A stretch of 64,000 nucleotides of DNA. Origin: Paenibacillus nasutitermitis (GTDB taxonomy: Bacteria; Bacillota; Bacilli; Paenibacillales; Paenibacillaceae). Under the pieces are notes generated by a model that saw only the letters and a list, made by a program, of their open reading frames with translations, had not been told where the DNA came from and searched no databases. The position numbers and the translations under genes are program-made. How positions within the stretch are numbered: the first letter of the stretch is position 1; each line of letters opens with the position of its first letter. Shown here one piece after another: positions 43,924 to 52,693 of this stretch. The stretch covers positions 806,001 through 870,000 of the forward strand of contig NZ_BMHP01000001.1 of assembly GCF_014641075.1 (NCBI RefSeq). The letters run 5' to 3'.

Positions 43924-44760
43924 ATGACTGTACAACAGGTTATTAATCAAATAAGTAATGAGCTTAGTGGAGTTAAGGGCATTGTGGGCGTAGTTTTAGG
44001 AGGTTCACGGGCAAGAGGAACGAATCATGCTACTTCTGACATTGATATTGGGATTTATTATGATGAAACGGCAGGCTTTGATGGAAGTGAAGTTAGTAAA
44101 ATCGCTACAAAATTAGATGATGAACATAGGGAGAATATCATCACATCTTTAGGAGAATGGGGTCCATGGGTAAATGGTGGGGGATGGCTCATTGTTCAAG
44201 GATATCATGTGGATTTTTTATTCCGTGATGTAAAACGTGTATCACAGGTTATGGATGACTGTTTGATGGGAAAGGTTTCTCCCCATTATCAGACTGGACA
44301 CCCCCATGCTTATATTAATGTTATGTATTCGGGGGAAATCTCAATTTGTGAAATATTATTTGACCCCACCAATCAAATTGCCCAACTAAAAGCTAAAACC
44401 ATGCCGTATCCAAAACCATTAAAAGATGCAATGATTGGATATTTTATGTTTGAATCATCTTTCTCCTTAATGTTTGCTGAGAAAAATGTAGATAAGGATG
44501 ACATTTCGTACGTTGCAGGCCATGTCTTCCGCTCTATTTCATGTTTAAATCACGTGATATTTACATTAAATGGAGAATACTGTATCAATGAGAAAAAGGC
44601 AGTTCGGATGATTGAAGGTTTTAATGCAAAACCCAATGATTATAAGAAAAAGATAGACCAAATTATTACTTTGATTTCATCAAATCAAGACCGTACAAAG
44701 GAAGGTATTGGAGTACTTCAAGAACTCATTTCAGAAACAGAAAGATTATTAAACAAATAG
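43924..44760 (+). CDS. nucleotidyltransferase-superfamily protein (aminoglycoside NTase-like fold)
   Basis: A 278-residue protein. The nucleotidyltransferase signature GGSRARGTNHATSDIDIGIY near residues 25-44 (GS-x9-DxD) is complete, and a later VDFLFRD supplies the third acidic residue. C-terminal helices are typical of small-molecule adenylyltransferases. It may modify an antibiotic or another small molecule; the sequence does not tell which. The start is uncertain: ATG 43924 is supported by GTGAAGAATTT, while TTG 43906 gives six more residues. The gene is AT-rich compared with its neighbours, which suggests transfer. It is followed by a strong terminator. Confidence 0.8.
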   Translation: MTVQQVINQISNELSGVKGIVGVVLGGSRARGTNHATSDIDIGIYYDETAGFDGSEVSKIATKLDDEHRENIITSLGEWGPWVNGGGWLIVQGYHVDFLFRDVKRVSQVMDDCLMGKVSPHYQTGHPHAYINVMYSGEISICEILFDPTNQIAQLKAKTMPYPKPLKDAMIGYFMFESSFSLMFAEKNVDKDDISYVAGHVFRSISCLNHVIFTLNGEYCINEKKAVRMIEGFNAKPNDYKKKIDQIITLISSNQDRTKEGIGVLQELISETERLLNK

Positions 44761-44785
44761 TTGTTCATAAGGACATAAAGAAGAT

Positions 44786-44820
44786 GGGGAACCTTTTGGG
44801 ATGGGGTTCCCCTTATTTTT
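44786..44820 (+). terminator. Rho-independent terminator
   Basis: The stem GGGGAACC (44786-44793) pairs with GGTTCCCC (44805-44812), followed by TTATTTTTTTTT. Confidence 0.85.
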
Positions 44821-44864
44821 TTTCAGCAGGATTCTTAAATGCCGACATTTTAGTGTAATCGTGG

Positions 44865-44893
44865 TTGACAGATTATAAAAATTACCATATTCT
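44865..44893 (+). promoter_or_regulatory. sigma-A-type promoter with possible TetR operator
   Basis: TTGACA (44865-44870) and TATTCT (44888-44893) are 17 bases apart, 87 bases before the flavoprotein start. Just downstream, ATTGAACGGTCGAACCAAT (44898-44916) is an imperfect dyad that could bind the TetR regulator encoded in the operon. Confidence 0.6.
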
Positions 44894-44979
44894 AAGATTG
44901 AACGGTCGAACCAATCAACAAACAATTTACAGTTTCAACAAAATGAACAGCATGAATTCACAATTGGAGGGATAGTATC

Positions 44980-46467
44980 ATGAGCGAAACGAATGTAGCG
45001 GTTAACCAAGGAAAGTCAGAACGTGCCATTATCATCGGGGGAGGAATTGGGGGGTTACTTGCTGCAAAGGTGCTTTCCGAGTACTACAATGAAGTATTGA
45101 TTGTCGATAAAGATGACCTCCCTGAAAAACCTGAGAATCGTGCCGGCACTCCACAGGATAATCAGCCACATCGTCTAACACCTCGCGGGGGCATGATTAT
45201 GAACCGTCTCTTTCCTGGATTTAACGATGAATTACTGGCACAGGGTGCACCGTCATCACTTAATAAAACCGCTCATCTGAGCAATCCATATGGAAGCCAC
45301 GCTATGCCAAACTCAGAGAATGAAGCTACGTTTAGCAGAGCCTTGCTGGAATGGGTCTTTCGTGAACGCGTAAAGGGGATTGCGAATGTTCAGGTCCTTC
45401 CCAAACAGGACGTGATTGGTTTGCTGACAAATACGGAACGAACCATTATTACGGGTATTTCCATACGAGATCGAGGTCAATCCAGACAGCAGAAAACACT
45501 GACAGCGGATCTGGTATTGGATTCCAGCGGACGTTCTTCCAAGCTGGTGACATGGCTTCAGGAGCTGGGTTATACTGTACCTAAACCTGACATTCTAAAG
45601 GTTTCTCTTGGATATAGTACCCGGCATTATCAGATTCCTCCCCATATAGCAGATAAATGGGATGTCATTCGGGTAGATGGGAACCCCAATAAGAAGGAAT
45701 TCACAGGAGTTTTTTCCATTGTTGAGAATAACAGAGCAGAGGTGCTGCTTTGGAATGCGGGTGGAAACTATCCTGCCACCAAAGCTCAAGAATTTGAACA
45801 AACCGTTGCCCAGCTTGCAGATCCGCTAATTGCGGAAGTTGTGAAGGAACTCGAACCGCTCACATCGCCCCGAAGTTATCGGATAACCGAATTGTTCCGT
45901 CATCACTTTGAATCAATGGAACGATGGCCATCTGGACTGTTAGTTATGGGAGATGCTCTGTGCAATTTTGATCCGATATATGGTCTTGGAATGACTATGG
46001 CAGCGATCCAAGTGGATATGCTGGACAATTGTTTAAGCGAACAACGGACAAATCCCAAAGCCTCTTTTGAACAAAACATACTCCAAAGACTTCAAGATGT
46101 GATTGAGCCCGCTTGGTGGTTGAATTGCGTGTCTGATTTACAATGGTCAGGCGTAGAATACGAGGGTCAACCAATGGTCGGGATTGATTTTGCCCAAAAA
46201 TACTTTAATGTGTATCTTCAACAAGCAACTGTGAAACGTGATTTTGAGCAAATATTATTGTATTGGGGTGTGAATTCATTATTGTTCTCCCCAGCTTTAA
46301 TGATGAATCAACAAATGGTAAGCTCTATTCTCGCTGATGCATCTACCGCAGACAAACAATGGTTCACTGATTTTTTGCAAAAAGAGGGCCAATCATTAGA
46401 AACGTATTTGGCCAGTTTGCCTTCCTTCTCTGAAGCCTCCTTTGTGTCCTTTTCACCGGAAAGTTAA
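44980..46467 (+). CDS. FAD-dependent monooxygenase/halogenase-like flavoprotein
   Basis: A 495-residue protein. The dinucleotide-binding motif AIIIGGGIGGLLAAKVL is at about 16-32 and the second FAD motif GDALCNFDPIYGLGM at about 326-340, with the GD of group A flavin hydroxylases. DSSGRSS near 186 is typical of geranylgeranyl-reductase/hydroxylase-like proteins. It probably hydroxylates or reduces a hydrophobic compound. GGAGGGATAGTATC precedes the ATG. It is first in an operon with a TetR regulator and two reductases, suggesting inducible detoxification or tailoring of a xenobiotic. Confidence 0.85.
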   Translation: MSETNVAVNQGKSERAIIIGGGIGGLLAAKVLSEYYNEVLIVDKDDLPEKPENRAGTPQDNQPHRLTPRGGMIMNRLFPGFNDELLAQGAPSSLNKTAHLSNPYGSHAMPNSENEATFSRALLEWVFRERVKGIANVQVLPKQDVIGLLTNTERTIITGISIRDRGQSRQQKTLTADLVLDSSGRSSKLVTWLQELGYTVPKPDILKVSLGYSTRHYQIPPHIADKWDVIRVDGNPNKKEFTGVFSIVENNRAEVLLWNAGGNYPATKAQEFEQTVAQLADPLIAEVVKELEPLTSPRSYRITELFRHHFESMERWPSGLLVMGDALCNFDPIYGLGMTMAAIQVDMLDNCLSEQRTNPKASFEQNILQRLQDVIEPAWWLNCVSDLQWSGVEYEGQPMVGIDFAQKYFNVYLQQATVKRDFEQILLYWGVNSLLFSPALMMNQQMVSSILADASTADKQWFTDFLQKEGQSLETYLASLPSFSEASFVSFSPES

Positions 46468-46509
46468 CGTGCACATGCTATTCATGAATTGAAAAAGGAG
46501 CGAAATACA

Positions 46510-47106
46510 TTGTCACCTTTGAACGAAGAACAGCTACAACATATTCGTGATGAACGAAAAGAACAGATCATGGAAGCAGCTCTTAAGATCTTTGCACGCA
46601 GAGGCATCATTGGGACAAAATTGAGCATGATCGCCGCAGAAGCAGGTATGAGTCAAGGTCTTCTATACCATTACTTCAAATCAAAGGATGAGCTGTTCGT
46701 TATTCTGATTCAGCAGGCGATCCAAGCATCAATCGATAATATGAAGACCATTTATCAATTACCTGGATCACCAATCGAAAAATTAAGAACCTTTACCCGG
46801 CTTGATAATGAGGGTCAGCTTTATTTCATGCTGATCCACCAGGCTCGTACATCGGACGGAGTACCTGAGAAAGCCAAACAGCTTATTGAACAGTACTCCT
46901 TGGAATCCTATGTTGTCGATATATTGGAACCATTATTCATTGAAGGACAGGAAGCGAAGGAATTTGCACCAGGTGATCCGCGGAAGTTAATTTCCTCCTA
47001 TTTTACAGTTGTTTCTGCATTAATGACCTTGAATATTCACGAGGATGAGGCTTATGAAATGCCGGAGGTAGATCTTTTATTGCGGATTGTAACAGGACGT
47101 CCTTAA
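46510..47106 (+). CDS. TetR-family transcriptional regulator
   Basis: A 198-residue repressor. The N-terminal helix-turn-helix is IMEAALKIFARRGIIGTKLS with AAEAGMSQGLLYHYFKSKDE at about 20-65. The C-terminal domain is the usual divergent ligand-binding helical bundle. TTG 46510 lies 9 bases after AAGGAG; the in-frame TTG 46489 is less likely. It is encoded between the flavoprotein and SDR genes and probably controls the operon promoter at 44865. Confidence 0.9.
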   Translation: MSPLNEEQLQHIRDERKEQIMEAALKIFARRGIIGTKLSMIAAEAGMSQGLLYHYFKSKDELFVILIQQAIQASIDNMKTIYQLPGSPIEKLRTFTRLDNEGQLYFMLIHQARTSDGVPEKAKQLIEQYSLESYVVDILEPLFIEGQEAKEFAPGDPRKLISSYFTVVSALMTLNIHEDEAYEMPEVDLLLRIVTGRP

Positions 47107-47131
47107 TGCTAAAAACAAGGAGATTATTATA

Positions 47132-48028
47132 ATGGCTACGAAATGGTCGGTACGAGGCAAATACGTCGTGATTACAGGAGTAACCAGCGGCATTGGCCTA
47201 GCTGCAGTCAAGGAGCTTGCGTCTCTAGGTGCAAACCTGGGAATCATCGCACGAAATCAAGCCAAGGCGAATGAAGTAGCAGCCCAAATTAAAGCATCAA
47301 CCAGCGGAAATATCACTGTTGATGTGTTTCTGGCCGATATGTCTTCCCAGCAGTCTATACGCAAAGTGGCTGCAGACATTCTGGCCAAGTGTCCCCGAGT
47401 GGATATGTTGATCAATAATGCCGGTGCTATGTTCGAAACGCGGCAGCTGACTATCGACGGTATCGAGATGACTTGGGCTGTTAATCATTTAGCTCCGTTT
47501 CTATTAACGACACTGCTCCTCGATCGGCTGAAGGAAAGCGGGAAAGCCCGGATTATTACAACCGTATCCGACAACCACATGATGGCGAAGAAGGGGATTA
47601 ATTTCGACGATCTCAGTGCGGAACATCTCTATCGTTTCCCCAAAAGGTTAATGGGAGGTCCTACCTATCGTTACGGCGAAACCAAGCTGGCCAGCATCTT
47701 GTTCACTCTAGAATTAGCGAGGCGGCTGGAAGGTAGCGAAGTTACGGCACACTGCTTCCATCCGGGTCTAGTAGCCACGAATTTCAACAAAAACAATGGA
47801 ATAATGGCTCGTTTAACCATGTCCGTAATGAAAATGTTCTCCATCAGTCCCGAGAAAGGTGCAGAAACTCTAATATGGTTGGCGAACACAGATGAGATTC
47901 CCGGTCATAGTGGCAAATACTATACCGACATGAAATTAGGAGCTCCATCTGTGCCCGCCCAGGACGTTGAAAGCGCAAAACGATTGTGGGAGATAAGTGA
48001 GAAACAGATCCGGGCCACTGAAAAGTAG
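47132..48028 (+). CDS. short-chain dehydrogenase/reductase
   Basis: A 298-residue NAD(P)-dependent SDR of the retinol-dehydrogenase-like type. The cofactor motif TGVTSGIG is near residues 15-22, NNAGA near 91-95, and the catalytic YGETK, with Tyr and Lys four apart, near 182-186. The site GGAGATTATTATA precedes the ATG. It is third gene of the flavoprotein operon. It probably reduces or oxidises a carbonyl or hydroxyl of the same compound that the flavoprotein acts on. Confidence 0.9.
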   Translation: MATKWSVRGKYVVITGVTSGIGLAAVKELASLGANLGIIARNQAKANEVAAQIKASTSGNITVDVFLADMSSQQSIRKVAADILAKCPRVDMLINNAGAMFETRQLTIDGIEMTWAVNHLAPFLLTTLLLDRLKESGKARIITTVSDNHMMAKKGINFDDLSAEHLYRFPKRLMGGPTYRYGETKLASILFTLELARRLEGSEVTAHCFHPGLVATNFNKNNGIMARLTMSVMKMFSISPEKGAETLIWLANTDEIPGHSGKYYTDMKLGAPSVPAQDVESAKRLWEISEKQIRATEK

Positions 48029-48089
48029 TGATTCAATGCTGCAGGGCTAAGGTGCTGCACACTATTTCGCAGTTGAAAGGAGTAATGAC

Positions 48090-49085
48090 ATGCAACCATT
48101 TCGTGCACTCGTTGTAAATAAACAAGACGGTCAATTTTCTATTGCAACGCAAAAGCTGACCCTTCATGATTTGCCAGAGGGGGAAGTACTGATTCGCGTA
48201 CATTATTCTGGTGTGAACTACAAAGATAGTTTAGCTGCTATTCCGAACGGAAACATCGTCAACACCTACCCCTTTGTTCCTGGAATTGATTTGGCAGGTA
48301 TCGTTGTCTCATCGGAAGATCCCCGTTTTCAAGAAGGTGACGAAGTTATAGCGACAAGCTATGCGATCGGTGTTTCCCATTTTGGTGGCTATAGTGAGTA
48401 TGCTCGTATTCCAGCTAATTGGATTGTTCCACTTCCCAAAGGTCTTTCGTTAAAAGAAGCAATGATTATCGGAACAGCTGGATTTACTGCGGCATTATCC
48501 GTTCAGCGGCTGGAGGAAAATAAGGTTACTTCCGAAATGGGAAAGGTTCTCGTAACAGGTGCAACTGGGGGCGTTGGAAGTTTTGCTGTCTCTATTCTCT
48601 CGACTCTCGGATATCAAGTCGAGGCAAGTACGGGCAAAGAATCGGAACACGAATATTTGAGAAAAATCGGGGCTGCTACGATTGTCTCGCGTGAAGAGGT
48701 CTATGGTGGAGATATCAGAGCATTAGGCGAGAAGAAGTGGGCTGCTGCTGTCGATCCCGTTGGCGGCGAACCGCTTGCAGCTGTCTTAAGCCAAATTCAA
48801 TATGGCGGTTCAGTGGCTGCCAGTGGACTAACAGGGGGAATAAATTTATCTACTACGGTCTTTCCTTTTATCCTAAGAGGTGTAAATTTGCTCGGAATCG
48901 ACTCTGTATATTGTCCCATGGAGACTCGATTGAAAACGTGGGCTCGTTTAGCTACTGACTTCAAACTAGCAAACCTGGAAGAACTCGTTCAACAAGAAGT
49001 CACACTGGAACAACTTCCCGACGCTCTTCCTACCTTGCTAAAAGGTCAAGCACGAGGAAGAATACTTGTCAAAATGGTGAAATAA
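48090..49085 (+). CDS. YhdH/YhfP-type MDR quinone oxidoreductase
   Basis: A 331-residue zinc-independent medium-chain reductase of the YhdH/acryloyl-CoA-reductase-like group. VHYSGVNYKDSLA near 34-46 and PGIDLAG near 65-71 are characteristic. The NADPH motif VTGATGGVGSFAV is near 151-163, and the protein ends GRILVKM. GAAAGGAGTAATGAC precedes the ATG. It is last gene of the flavoprotein/TetR/SDR operon. It likely reduces a reactive alpha,beta-unsaturated carbonyl. Confidence 0.9.
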   Translation: MQPFRALVVNKQDGQFSIATQKLTLHDLPEGEVLIRVHYSGVNYKDSLAAIPNGNIVNTYPFVPGIDLAGIVVSSEDPRFQEGDEVIATSYAIGVSHFGGYSEYARIPANWIVPLPKGLSLKEAMIIGTAGFTAALSVQRLEENKVTSEMGKVLVTGATGGVGSFAVSILSTLGYQVEASTGKESEHEYLRKIGAATIVSREEVYGGDIRALGEKKWAAAVDPVGGEPLAAVLSQIQYGGSVAASGLTGGINLSTTVFPFILRGVNLLGIDSVYCPMETRLKTWARLATDFKLANLEELVQQEVTLEQLPDALPTLLKGQARGRILVKMVK

Positions 49086-49101
49086 AGCGACCAGGTTAAG
49101 A

Positions 49102-49138
49102 AAGCTCATGCAGACAATAAAGCATGGGCTTTTTTTTG
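49102..49138 (+). terminator. Rho-independent terminator
   Basis: The stem AAGCTCATGC (49102-49111) pairs with GCATGGGCTT (49122-49131), followed by TTTTTTT. It closes the 45-49 kb operon. Confidence 0.9.
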
Positions 49139-49260
49139 TGTGCCAACGATGTCATCTAATGATTAGGAAAGGTCAAATGATGATTATTTTAAGCGCACTA
49201 TTCAACGTTCTCCCCGTTCGTTTACTGGTGTTTGAATAAAGTCATGAAGTGATTATTTTT

Positions 49261-49274
49261 AGAAAGTGCTTTCT
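49261..49274. promoter_or_regulatory. palindrome upstream of the amidohydrolase operon
   Basis: AGAAAGTGCTTTCT is a near-perfect dyad resembling a CcpA (cre) site but with TG in place of the central CG. It lies 50 bases before the first gene of a sugar-import operon, where catabolite control would be expected. Confidence 0.35.
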
Positions 49275-49323
49275 TTAATAAGCTAGGAACATCTCTTCAT
49301 CCAATAACTGCGAGGTGTTTGAA

Positions 49324-50391
49324 ATGAGTAATCAACCATTACTAATTGATACTGATGTCCATAATGGCATTAAGAGCCCAAGGGATTTACTTCCATATTT
49401 ATCGAAAGTCTGGCATTCACAATGGTTGGCGTCTGGAACGGGTCTAGGGCAGCCGTATTATTCACCGGTTGGTGTACTTAGACAAGACGCAGTTCCTGAT
49501 GATGGCTCGACTTCAGGCAGTGATCCTCATTTTATGGTGAAAGATCATGTTGAACGATTTGGTTTTGATTATATTGTGTTGACAGGCCAAAGCATACTGG
49601 AATTGTCCTTGCACCCTGATATTGATTATGCAAACGCAGTGGTTTCAGCTTACAATGATTATTTAATTGAGCAATGGCTAACTGTAGATAAAAGGTTCAA
49701 AGCAGCGATGGTTATTAACCATTCCGATCCTCACCATGCTGTTAAAGAAATCGAACGTATTGGATTGCACCCTGATATCGTTGAAGTCATCATGTGCAGT
49801 GCTGCCAATAAATTGTATGGTCATCGTGTTTATCACCCAATATATGAGGCATGTGCAAACATGAATTTACCCATTGCGATACATCCGGGCACAGAAGGAA
49901 GAGGTCAGACGGGTGCTCCAACTGCCTCAGGTTATCCTTCCCGTTATATGGAATGGCATAATATACTACCAACGAATTATATGGCGCATGTAAATAGTCT
50001 TGTTTGTGAGGGTGTTTTCGAAAAATTTCCGGAGTTAAAAGTAGTTGCCATCGAAGGCGGCATAGCATGGCTGACTCATCTCATGTGGAGAATGGATAAA
50101 AACTATAAAGCGCTTCGAGATACTACACCTTGGCTGAGAAAAATGCCTTCTGACTATATAAGAGAGCATGTCTTTCTTACAACGCAGCCTATTGAAGAGC
50201 CAGAAAATCCGCAACATTTAGTTGATATTATTAAAATGTGCAGGGCAGAATCACAAATTTTATTTTCAAGTGATTACCCTCATTGGGATTTTGATCATCC
50301 CAAACTGGCATTACGTTCCTTTCCCAAGGATCTTAAGCAGGCCATAATGGGTGACAATGCAGCCAAACTATATGGCTTAACGCGAGTCTAA
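49324..50391 (+). CDS. amidohydrolase-2 family (ACMSD/decarboxylase-like) enzyme
   Basis: A 355-residue TIM-barrel metal enzyme of the amidohydrolase-related family that includes aminocarboxymuconate-semialdehyde and hydroxybenzoate decarboxylases. The altered HxH-type start TDVHNG (Asp11, His13), a central AIHPGTEG (metal His) and the late SSDYPHWDF (catalytic Asp) are present. GAGGTG 6 bases before ATG 49324 fixes the start. It probably decarboxylates or hydrolyses a small aromatic or carboxylic compound. It heads an operon with ABC permeases and a Rieske protein, an unusual setting. Confidence 0.85.
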   Translation: MSNQPLLIDTDVHNGIKSPRDLLPYLSKVWHSQWLASGTGLGQPYYSPVGVLRQDAVPDDGSTSGSDPHFMVKDHVERFGFDYIVLTGQSILELSLHPDIDYANAVVSAYNDYLIEQWLTVDKRFKAAMVINHSDPHHAVKEIERIGLHPDIVEVIMCSAANKLYGHRVYHPIYEACANMNLPIAIHPGTEGRGQTGAPTASGYPSRYMEWHNILPTNYMAHVNSLVCEGVFEKFPELKVVAIEGGIAWLTHLMWRMDKNYKALRDTTPWLRKMPSDYIREHVFLTTQPIEEPENPQHLVDIIKMCRAESQILFSSDYPHWDFDHPKLALRSFPKDLKQAIMGDNAAKLYGLTRV

Positions 50392-50411
50392 TTATAAAAA
50401 GGAGGGGTACT

Positions 50412-51329
50412 TTGAGAGCGCCATCATTGCAAGTGATAAAAGACATACGTAAAGACTACTGGCTCTATTTAATGGCCATTCCTGGTATTTTGTACTTTAT
50501 CATATTCAAGTATCTCCCTATGGGCGGCGTCATCATTGCATTCCAGGACTTCCATCCATTCTCCGGTTTTTTGGGCAGCAAATGGGTAGGGCTTAAACAT
50601 TTTGAACGACTTGTTACAGATATGGACTTCTGGATGCTTCTGCGTAATACATTGATGCTGTCTGTATTTCAGCTTGTATTCGCTTTTCCTGCTCCCATTA
50701 TAATTGCCATTATGCTAAATGAAATTCGAAAAGAGGCGTTTAAACGCTCGATTCAGACCATCATCTATATTCCTCATTTCATGTCTTGGGTTGTCGTAGT
50801 TTCTATGTTCTTTATTATCTTTGAATCCGAACGCAGCCTATTGCAAAGTTTATTATCTTCTTATGGCGTTGACAACTTTACGATTATGATGAGTGAGAAG
50901 CTATTCAGACCTATGTATATTTTGCAAGTGATCTGGCGGGATACAGGCTGGGGAACGATTATTTACTTAGCTGCATTATCTGCGATTAGTCCAGAGCTGT
51001 ATGAAGCCGCGCGAATGGATGGCGCAAGCCGAATTCGTCAAATATGGCATGTCACGCTCCCCGGTATACGCAGCACAATTGTCATTCTATTTTTATTAAA
51101 GCTGAGTGATATTCTAGAAACCAGCTTTGAACATGTCTATGTGTTAGTTAATTCTTTAAATCGAGAGGTAGCTGAAGTTTTTGATACTTATGTTTATCGA
51201 GTCGGTATTGAAAGCGGTCAACTAAGCTATGCTACTTCCGTTGGTTTATTTAAAGGCCTCATAGGCTTGCTGCTTGTTGTGATGGCGAATCGGATAGCCA
51301 AAAAATTAGGTGAGGAGGGACTGTATTAA
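50412..51329 (+). CDS. LplB-type ABC transporter permease
   Basis: A 305-residue permease with six membrane segments (LYLMAIPGILYFIIFKY at the start). The EAA loop YEAARMDGASRIRQIWHVTL lies at about 198-217. It is similar in type to the permease at 15753 but AT-richer. The next permease starts at its stop codon (TAATG). It forms the import channel with that permease and the lipoprotein at 52694. Confidence 0.92.
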   Translation: MRAPSLQVIKDIRKDYWLYLMAIPGILYFIIFKYLPMGGVIIAFQDFHPFSGFLGSKWVGLKHFERLVTDMDFWMLLRNTLMLSVFQLVFAFPAPIIIAIMLNEIRKEAFKRSIQTIIYIPHFMSWVVVVSMFFIIFESERSLLQSLLSSYGVDNFTIMMSEKLFRPMYILQVIWRDTGWGTIIYLAALSAISPELYEAARMDGASRIRQIWHVTLPGIRSTIVILFLLKLSDILETSFEHVYVLVNSLNREVAEVFDTYVYRVGIESGQLSYATSVGLFKGLIGLLLVVMANRIAKKLGEEGLY

Positions 51330-52204
51330 TGAAGGAAAAATCATTTGGGAAATATACCTTCGATATCGTTAATATTAGCCTGCTTACTATATTTGCACTG
51401 ATTACCATTATTCCATTCATTCATATTATCTCCAGCTCCTTCGCTTCAGTCGAAGAGTATAACTCGAGAAGCTTCTTGTTAATTCCAACAGACTTCTCGC
51501 TATCTGCCTATAGATACATTTTTTCAACGAATGCTCTGCCTGCGAGTCTATGGATAACAATAAAAATCACGGTTATAGGTACATTGTTCAGTTTGTTAAT
51601 GACGACGTTGCTTGGTTATCCGCTGTCTCGACGCAGATTTCATTTTAAGCGAACGATCATGTTTTTAATTGTTTTTACGATGATCTTCTCGGGCGGGATG
51701 ATTCCAGATTACTTGATCGTTAAAGAGTTGGGATTGTTGAATAATTTCGCTTCACTTATTATTCCGAGAGCTATAATCGCTTTTTACTTAATCATACTGA
51801 TTAACTTTTTTAGAGGGATTCCCGAAGAGATTGAAGAATCCGCTAAGATAGATGGTTGTGGAGATTTAACATTGCTGTTCCGTATTATGTTGCCTTTAGC
51901 GTTACCAGCAATCGCTACTTTAACTTTGTTTTATGCGGTATTTCAGTGGAACACGTATCTTCACGCTATTTTATATATCAATGATACCGAAAAATGGCCC
52001 ATACAAGTATTGCTGCGCCAAATTGTAATGGTTTCTCAAGCTGGCTTTGTTGAACAGGGTTCCGTTGACGGTGAATCGTCTATTCCCCCTGAAACCGTCA
52101 AAATGGCGGTCATTACAGTAGCAACTTTACCTATACTTTGTGTCTATCCTTTCCTGCAAAAATACTTTGCTAAAGGTGCATTAATTGGTTCTGTTAAAGG
52201 CTAA
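51329..52204 (+). CDS. YtcP-type ABC transporter permease
   Basis: A 291-residue permease with six membrane segments. The EAA-type loop EIEESAKIDGCGDLTLLFRI is at about 170-190; the C-terminus YPFLQKYFAKGALIGSVKG is the family ending. It is translationally coupled to the upstream permease. It is followed after 16 bases by the Rieske gene. Confidence 0.92.
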   Translation: MKEKSFGKYTFDIVNISLLTIFALITIIPFIHIISSSFASVEEYNSRSFLLIPTDFSLSAYRYIFSTNALPASLWITIKITVIGTLFSLLMTTLLGYPLSRRRFHFKRTIMFLIVFTMIFSGGMIPDYLIVKELGLLNNFASLIIPRAIIAFYLIILINFFRGIPEEIEESAKIDGCGDLTLLFRIMLPLALPAIATLTLFYAVFQWNTYLHAILYINDTEKWPIQVLLRQIVMVSQAGFVEQGSVDGESSIPPETVKMAVITVATLPILCVYPFLQKYFAKGALIGSVKG

Positions 52205-52220
52205 TGAAGGGAGAATTGAA

Positions 52221-52613
52221 ATGCAGAAATATTTAGTGGCATCGAAAGAGGAAGTGGTTGAGGGCAAATGCAAAATCGTGAAAGTGAAAAACACGGAGTT
52301 TGGACTTTATCGTGTGAATGGGCAATATTATGCCTGGAAAAATGCCTGCCCCCATTTCGGTGCACCCGTTTGTAGAGGGGTTATTACCGGCACAAGGCTT
52401 CCTTCTCTTGTTTATGAATATGAATATGGACGAGAGAATGAGATTGTACGCTGCCCTTGGCACGGATGGGAATTTGATCTAATGACCGGCGAACATCTTG
52501 TAGATCCCAATACGAAGCTATTTAAAGGAAAACTTGATCATAACACCGAAGATGAGGGCTTGGAAAAAGGCGAGCTCGAAGAAGATGATAAGGATCTGTA
52601 TATTTGGCTGTAG
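52221..52613 (+). CDS. Rieske [2Fe-2S] ferredoxin-like protein
   Basis: A 130-residue soluble protein. The two cluster motifs are CPHFGAP (Cys43, His45) and CPWHGW (Cys78, His81), which together ligate a Rieske cluster. The spacing is longer than in simple dioxygenase ferredoxins because of an insert (about residues 55-75). The C-terminus is very acidic. ATG 52221 follows AAGGGAG. It would pass electrons to an oxygenase or serve the amidohydrolase pathway, but no oxygenase is encoded nearby. Its place between permeases and the binding protein of one importer is unusual. Confidence 0.88.
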   Translation: MQKYLVASKEEVVEGKCKIVKVKNTEFGLYRVNGQYYAWKNACPHFGAPVCRGVITGTRLPSLVYEYEYGRENEIVRCPWHGWEFDLMTGEHLVDPNTKLFKGKLDHNTEDEGLEKGELEEDDKDLYIWL

Positions 52614-52693
52614 GTTCCCGATTGGTTTGTAGCATCGCCAGCTTCTTCTACATTGGCGAGCTGGAAATAGATAATGATAATGGAGGTCAATAC

